Positions 59,300 to 64,000 of a DNA stretch of 64,000 bases are shown one piece after another. Each line of letters opens with the position of its first letter. Positions within the stretch are counted from its first letter, which is position 1. The DNA is taken from the NCBI GenBank assembly GCA_020465985.1, contig JAANYP010007092.1:62001-126000 (forward strand), given 5' to 3'. The notes below the pieces were generated by a model. The model ran no database searches. It worked only from the letters and a program-made list of their open reading frames with translations, and had not been told where the DNA came from. A program made the position numbers and the translations under genes. This DNA is from Centrapalus pauciflorus (lineage: Eukaryota > Streptophyta > Magnoliopsida > Asterales > Asteraceae).

Positions 59300-59371
<72 letters not shown>
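59300..59371. repeat. (TA)n microsatellite, right of MITE A copy 2
   Basis: TA dinucleotides, ending before CCGAGCCGG. Confidence 0.95.
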
Positions 59372-59374
<3 letters not shown>

Positions 59375-60152
59375 AGCCGGTTAACTCATACCTGCTATAA
59401 TATCCTTATAATTTAAAATGATAATTTAATTAACTAAATTACTCAAAATGAATTGAGTCAATTGTTTAGTTATAATGAAGGTGTCCACTTGCTTTAACCA
59501 ACTTGTTTCCTATGCTTTGAAACTTGTAAAATTTAATACACGCACATATGTACAAGAGATTGATGCTTGATGTACAACTTCCCCAATGCATATGAAGGGT
59601 TGGTGGCCTAAGTGTGACGGGTTTCAATTGTGTGGTTGGAAAGGTGAATACTAAGAATTTGGAGGGGGTGATTGGAGAATTTTGACCAAGTAAAGTCAAT
59701 TAATTCTCACCAAATCGACAACTCTTCTTTTCCATTTCATTCTCTTTTCTTTTCTTGACATGCTGCACGCACACGCACCAGAGAATAGGGCTGGAAAAGC
59801 TTGGTGATTTTGGCACAGAAAATTGAAGAATTTTTTGGTGCAAACTAATTGCAACTAAACTCAAGGTAAGTATCCATATATATTATGTGTATGAGTTCTC
59901 TTTCATCTTCCTTCTCATGGAAATAGGAACTTGTGAGGAGATGGAGAAGGATTGAAGGATGAATGATTCAGAGAATTTTTTTATTTCAATTTACAAGTTA
60001 TTAAATGTTTCTGAAAATTATAAGCGTAATAAACTAAAAGAACCCAAGGAAACTCATCATCAATTGAACTTGGTTTTTGTTTGAGATTATTCAAGTAATT
60101 AAGTGATGAAAGGGTTAGATTTCCTTGATATATATACATGTTAAAACAGGTT

Positions 60153-60153
60153 A

Positions 60154-60250
<97 letters not shown>
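60153..60250. repeat. (TA)n microsatellite
   Basis: TA dinucleotides with a CA interruption, within the gypsy LTR. Confidence 0.95.
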
Positions 60251-60252
<2 letters not shown>

Positions 60253-60533
60253 TAGTCAATTATGGCATACAAGAAGTCAAATATAGTATAAATGAAAGGC
60301 TATTGCAGTGTTTATACAAGTTGTAATTGAGTTGGTTTGTTTAAATTTATTCAAAGAATGGAGTGATTAAAGAGGTTGGATTTTCATGTTATGTATGTTA
60401 AAGTATGTGTATATATGTTATACCAATTGAAAATAGCATAAAAGTAGTCATTTCTATAGGTATATTGGCTAAAAATCGTGTTTGGGACGAAATTACGTCG
60501 AGCCCATGTTCCTTTAAAATTCATGTTTTTAAG

Positions 60534-60536
<3 letters not shown>

Positions 60537-60614
<78 letters not shown>
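60537..60614. repeat. (TA)n microsatellite
   Basis: TA dinucleotides within the gypsy LTR. Confidence 0.95.
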
Positions 60615-60618
<4 letters not shown>

Positions 60619-61939
60619 TAGTATAATCTCATGTAAACATTATATACTCATATAATACTTAAATTAACATGAAATACGATGGAAAAGGCTATAAGAGTCA
60701 TCAAATATACAATAGTATTGATGAAACTCAATAATTCAAATCGAAAACAATTAAACTGCTCAAATTGCCTTTAAACATTATAATACAATACAATAAATTT
60801 ATTAATGTTTTGAATATCATTAATTGATAGGTTTGGAGCTGAAAGGAGTGCCGGTTATCGGTTCGGGGCGTTAAGTGGCCTATTGGTCGTATTGAGCCTT
60901 AAAGGCTATTATAGTCTATTGTACAGTGAGTTCTAGTATTGATGTGTGTGTTGCATACATAATTACATGTTTATTTTATTTATGACATTGTGCATATCTA
61001 ATTGGCATCATCCTCTTATATGATGCATTGCACTGATTTTATTATACTGCCCTATTGGCGGTCCATTACTTGATCATGGCCTATGGCCAGCATACCTTAC
61101 TTGATACCGTTCATCACATATATTCACTTCATGCTATAAGACTGTTCAATTCATGCTTAACATGATCACATTTGATTACCCTGTTGTGAGCTATGCTCAT
61201 TTATCATTGGCCTCACTGGATATCCAGATTATTATTATATACAACGCTTTACTTTGTGTTTGTGCGTATAAATTCCTACACCACATGAGCTCGTGGGTAG
61301 GTGGCCGGACATGGAAGCCGGTTGGAGTTGCGCAGCTGGACATGGATTCACAGCTGTTGGCAACGGCGGGTTAGCGGGTCATGTACCGCAACCTATGCAA
61401 ATTGTTGGGCTATGCCCACATTATTTTATTAAAAAGATATTGCACTTGTCATTTTATAATCATTTTAACATTAATACATGTTGTATGTTTTGCACTCCAT
61501 ATCGATCTAGTAACTCACTTAGCAATTTTATTTGCTAACCTCTCACTTTTATACATCTCAGGTGACGTTAGTAATGGAAAGGTGATTGCTGAATTCTGTC
61601 CAAATGCTTAGTTAAGCCGACTTGAAGTCATAAACCTTTTATGGTAAAAGCTTAATGTGCTTAATAGTGGGAATATATGGGTAGTTTGTCTACCATTATG
61701 CTTGACGTGTACATATATATAGACATGTAATGTCTTTTGGGATTGATGATAGATCTTATATTTATGTAGAAGTATTTGGTAAATTTATCTTATATTCCAA
61801 TTTTGGTTTATAATCAAACAGGGATATTGACTCTGTGCGAACGGGTCATGCCCGATTTTCTTTAAAAACCACGTTAATTATAGTTAATTTATTGTAACCC
61901 CATTAATGAATATATTAAGTTGAGATGGGTGTTTCAATT

Positions 61940-61951
61940 TGGTATCAGAGC
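61940..61951 (+). other. Primer-binding site (tRNA-Met type)
   Basis: TGGTATCAGAGC, three bases after the LTR end, complementary to plant initiator tRNA-Met. Confidence 0.9.
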
Positions 61952-63119
61952 CGATGTTCATTGCATGAGTATAGTCGACGATACTCTACTATGAGCTCGG
62001 TTTCAGATGCTAGTATTGGCCGCCTAGGCAACACTATTATTTAAGTTATGATTTGACCTAGGACGGGTACGGGTTAGGATGATAATAATATCAACCTTAT
62101 ACTTAATGCGTGTAGATATACGCTTAATGTCATACGACTTGATGGCTGGACATACTGAACTAAATCCCAATATGGAGATAAACTCTAATCATGGGAAAAC
62201 GGTGTATACTGAAAGGTGCCTAATAGAGGTATTACTAATGCATCGTAATATTGATTCTCAAGTGATAAATTTTAATGTCTTGTACATTATTAAAGGTTAT
62301 AAGCACCAAGAGTAATGGTATCTTACGAAACAATTCTGAATGTTATTAATTAGCACTAAATCGCTATAACTCCTTGAGGGGGTTATCTGATGATGACTGA
62401 ATACATCCATGATGATGTTGGAGCACAAGTAATTATGATATATACCTCAAACTAAAGTGGAATTATTTCCCAAAGACATTATAGCCATAATAACAATCTC
62501 AGTTTATAACTTGAGATGAGATTATAATGAATGCCACTATGTAGCAATTGTCACTGTAATATGTGACCATTATGACGTTCTTCGGGAAAATAAGAAATGG
62601 GTGAGTCGTTCTCCTCGAAGCTTCTTTTAAAATCAATAAGAAAATAGTTGGCAATGACAACTATAAATTTACAAATGAAATAATGATATTTAATAGAAGT
62701 AATTCCTTCTTGTATCAAAGGCCACTAGGTGCCTAACAGTTAGAAGGATAATATATTGAAATAAATGATGGATTCCAAAATATGTATATATACACATGCA
62801 TATTTAATAAAGACCAAAATAGGTTGTAAGACCTAAAGGTCAATGTACATCAAGAATATGAAAAAAAGAATCATAATAAGGGGTAAAATGTATACCCATG
62901 ACTATGATATTAAAAGAGAAATCCCTTACGGGGAAATGTTATGAAATTACACTTTTATGTTAATTATATAAGTAATGAAATATTCCAAGATTTCTATAAA
63001 TGATATAATCATATTGAAATAGAAGTTATATGCATATATGAGAAATACGAGAGGTATTACATCCTCACATCAAATTATAATAACTCTATTTAATAGTCCA
63101 AGTTGGGACTCAAGTAGAG
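61952..63119 (+). pseudogene. Decayed 5' internal region of the gypsy element
   Basis: This is where gag and protease should be. No clear motif is left; short frames such as 62079-62315 are not informative. Confidence 0.45.
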
Positions 63120-63740
63120 TTCTACTAAAGTTGATAACATTTTGTATAATTGAAGTATTTAAGGGCTTATGTAATGATCCATTACTTGTTCATAATTTAA
63201 AGAATTCCAAAAGTTGAATCCCAAATTATGTATCGTACAGTTGGTTAAAGACTGTGGGATAACGAATTCATTATACCGAGTTTCCCGTTGGGTGCTCTGG
63301 TTCTAATTGTTATAATAAAAAAAAGACGTCACCCGTAAATGTGTATAAGTTACCGTAAATTGAAAGGTTAATAGTCCAAAATAAATATTCTTTGCATTAT
63401 AGTGATGATCAATTTGATCAGCGGCACGATGCTTCATATTTCTCAGACATTGATATGTGAATTAAATATTATCAACTAAAAGATCCGTGGGGAGGTGTAC
63501 CAAAGACCTATTTCATACTTGATGTGGTCATCATGAATTTTGGTTATGCTGTTTGAACTCACGAATTCACTAACCTATGGATCTAATGAACCAATTACGC
63601 CGACCTATGTTGAATAAATCGGTTATCGTTTATCGATAATATCCTAATTCATTCAAAGATAATAATCTGAATATATTGTGCATCCCTGTAGGATGTTGAA
63701 AATACTGCACAAAAGAAGCTTATGTAAAGCTTTCTAAATG
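63120..63740 (+). pseudogene. Ty3/gypsy RT remnant
   Basis: The DNA and broken frames match the gypsy RT core: a YRELN-like start near 63347, DDQFDQ, ASYFSDIDM, YYQLKDPWGGVPKTYF, then a piece of the FIDDILIHSK catalytic region near 63630-63660 (seen as SFIDNILIHSK, with Asn replacing the second Asp). There are many stops and shifts. Confidence 0.75.
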
Positions 63741-63788
63741 TGACTCGTAGATATGAATTTCAAACCAAACTTCATAAACATAAATGCG

Positions 63789-64000
<212 letters not shown>

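Larger units (their letters stand above)
58617..61936 (+). mobile_element. 5' LTR of a Ty3/gypsy element, 3320 bp with inserts
   Basis: It begins TGTAACATCCTC next to viral DNA and ends GGGTGTTTCA, three bases before a primer-binding site. The length includes MITE A copy 2 and three TA microsatellites. A leader splice-donor-like CAAGGTAAG (GT at 59866-59867) matches the pattern of the other LTRs here. The element runs past the right edge of the window. Confidence 0.8.

Overview
This is a gene-poor, AT-rich stretch of a plant nuclear genome, from a eudicot and perhaps an asterid such as Asteraceae (inferred from the overall repeat style, not proven). The evidence is spliced plant genes with GT-AG introns, plant class II small heat-shock genes, Ty1/copia and Ty3/gypsy retrotransposons with tRNA-Met primer sites, MULE, hAT, CACTA and Helitron elements, plastid-derived fragments and an endogenous caulimovirid. 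I see only three convincing host genes: two near-identical class II small heat-shock protein genes (14252-14743 and 48631-49131, same strand, about 34 kb apart, each with a heat-shock element and TATA box) and a four-exon DUF1639-family gene (32177-34137). Almost everything else is transposon, viral relic or simple repeat.

Layout. 1-6.95 kb: 3' part of a decayed Sirevirus-like copia element (end of pol, repeated polypurine tracts, a broken env-like ORF, a short 3' LTR). 7.3-9.4 kb: a MULE-type element split by a solo LTR. 9.5-11.3 kb: a decayed SANT/NAM-like (PIF/Harbinger ORF1-type) pseudogene. 11.3-14.0 kb: small DNA elements, including a Helitron with a textbook 3' end and a 757-bp MULE with a 9-bp target duplication just upstream of the first HSP promoter. 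14.1-14.8 kb: HSP copy 1. 15-22.4 kb: a MITE field with a CACTA element and several MITE families that abut (TA)n or (CATA)n tracts. 22.4-27.5 kb: a reverse-strand Ty3/gypsy element with an internal deletion and a truncated 3' LTR. 28.1-31.0 kb: a three-layer nest (solo LTR in MULE in hAT-like repeat). 31.2-34.2 kb: the DUF1639 gene with a MITE in intron 3. 34.4-36 kb: two hAT-type MITEs with 8-bp target duplications. 36.4-43 kb: a duplicated AT-rich repeat carrying a 4.4-kb MULE; this holds a mosaic of plastid gene fragments and a second MULE carrying a zf-GRF gene fragment with its intron. 43-48.4 kb: microsatellites, a foldback element and mostly unrecognised AT-rich DNA. 48.4-49.2 kb: HSP copy 2, followed by an 858-bp hAT-type element.

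51.1-58.6 kb, reverse strand: an endogenous caulimovirid. The order in the reading direction is the end of an upstream ORF, a coat-protein ORF split by a 2.2-kb solo LTR with a perfect 5-bp target duplication, a pol ORF with a single stop codon and a damaged protease site, a short coiled-coil ORF, then a promoter-like intergenic region. The promoter/leader is duplicated as a large inverted repeat with two TATA boxes facing each other, so transcription from either would make a hairpin RNA. 58.6-64 kb: a 3.3-kb gypsy LTR, its primer-binding site, decayed internal sequence with an RT relic, and a closing (CATA)n/(TA)n tract.

The most interesting points are the convergent-promoter viral inverted repeat, the plastid mosaic inside a MULE, the GRF-carrying nested MULE, the habit of several MITE families of sitting against TA microsatellites, and insertion histories that can be read from paralogous empty sites within the window.
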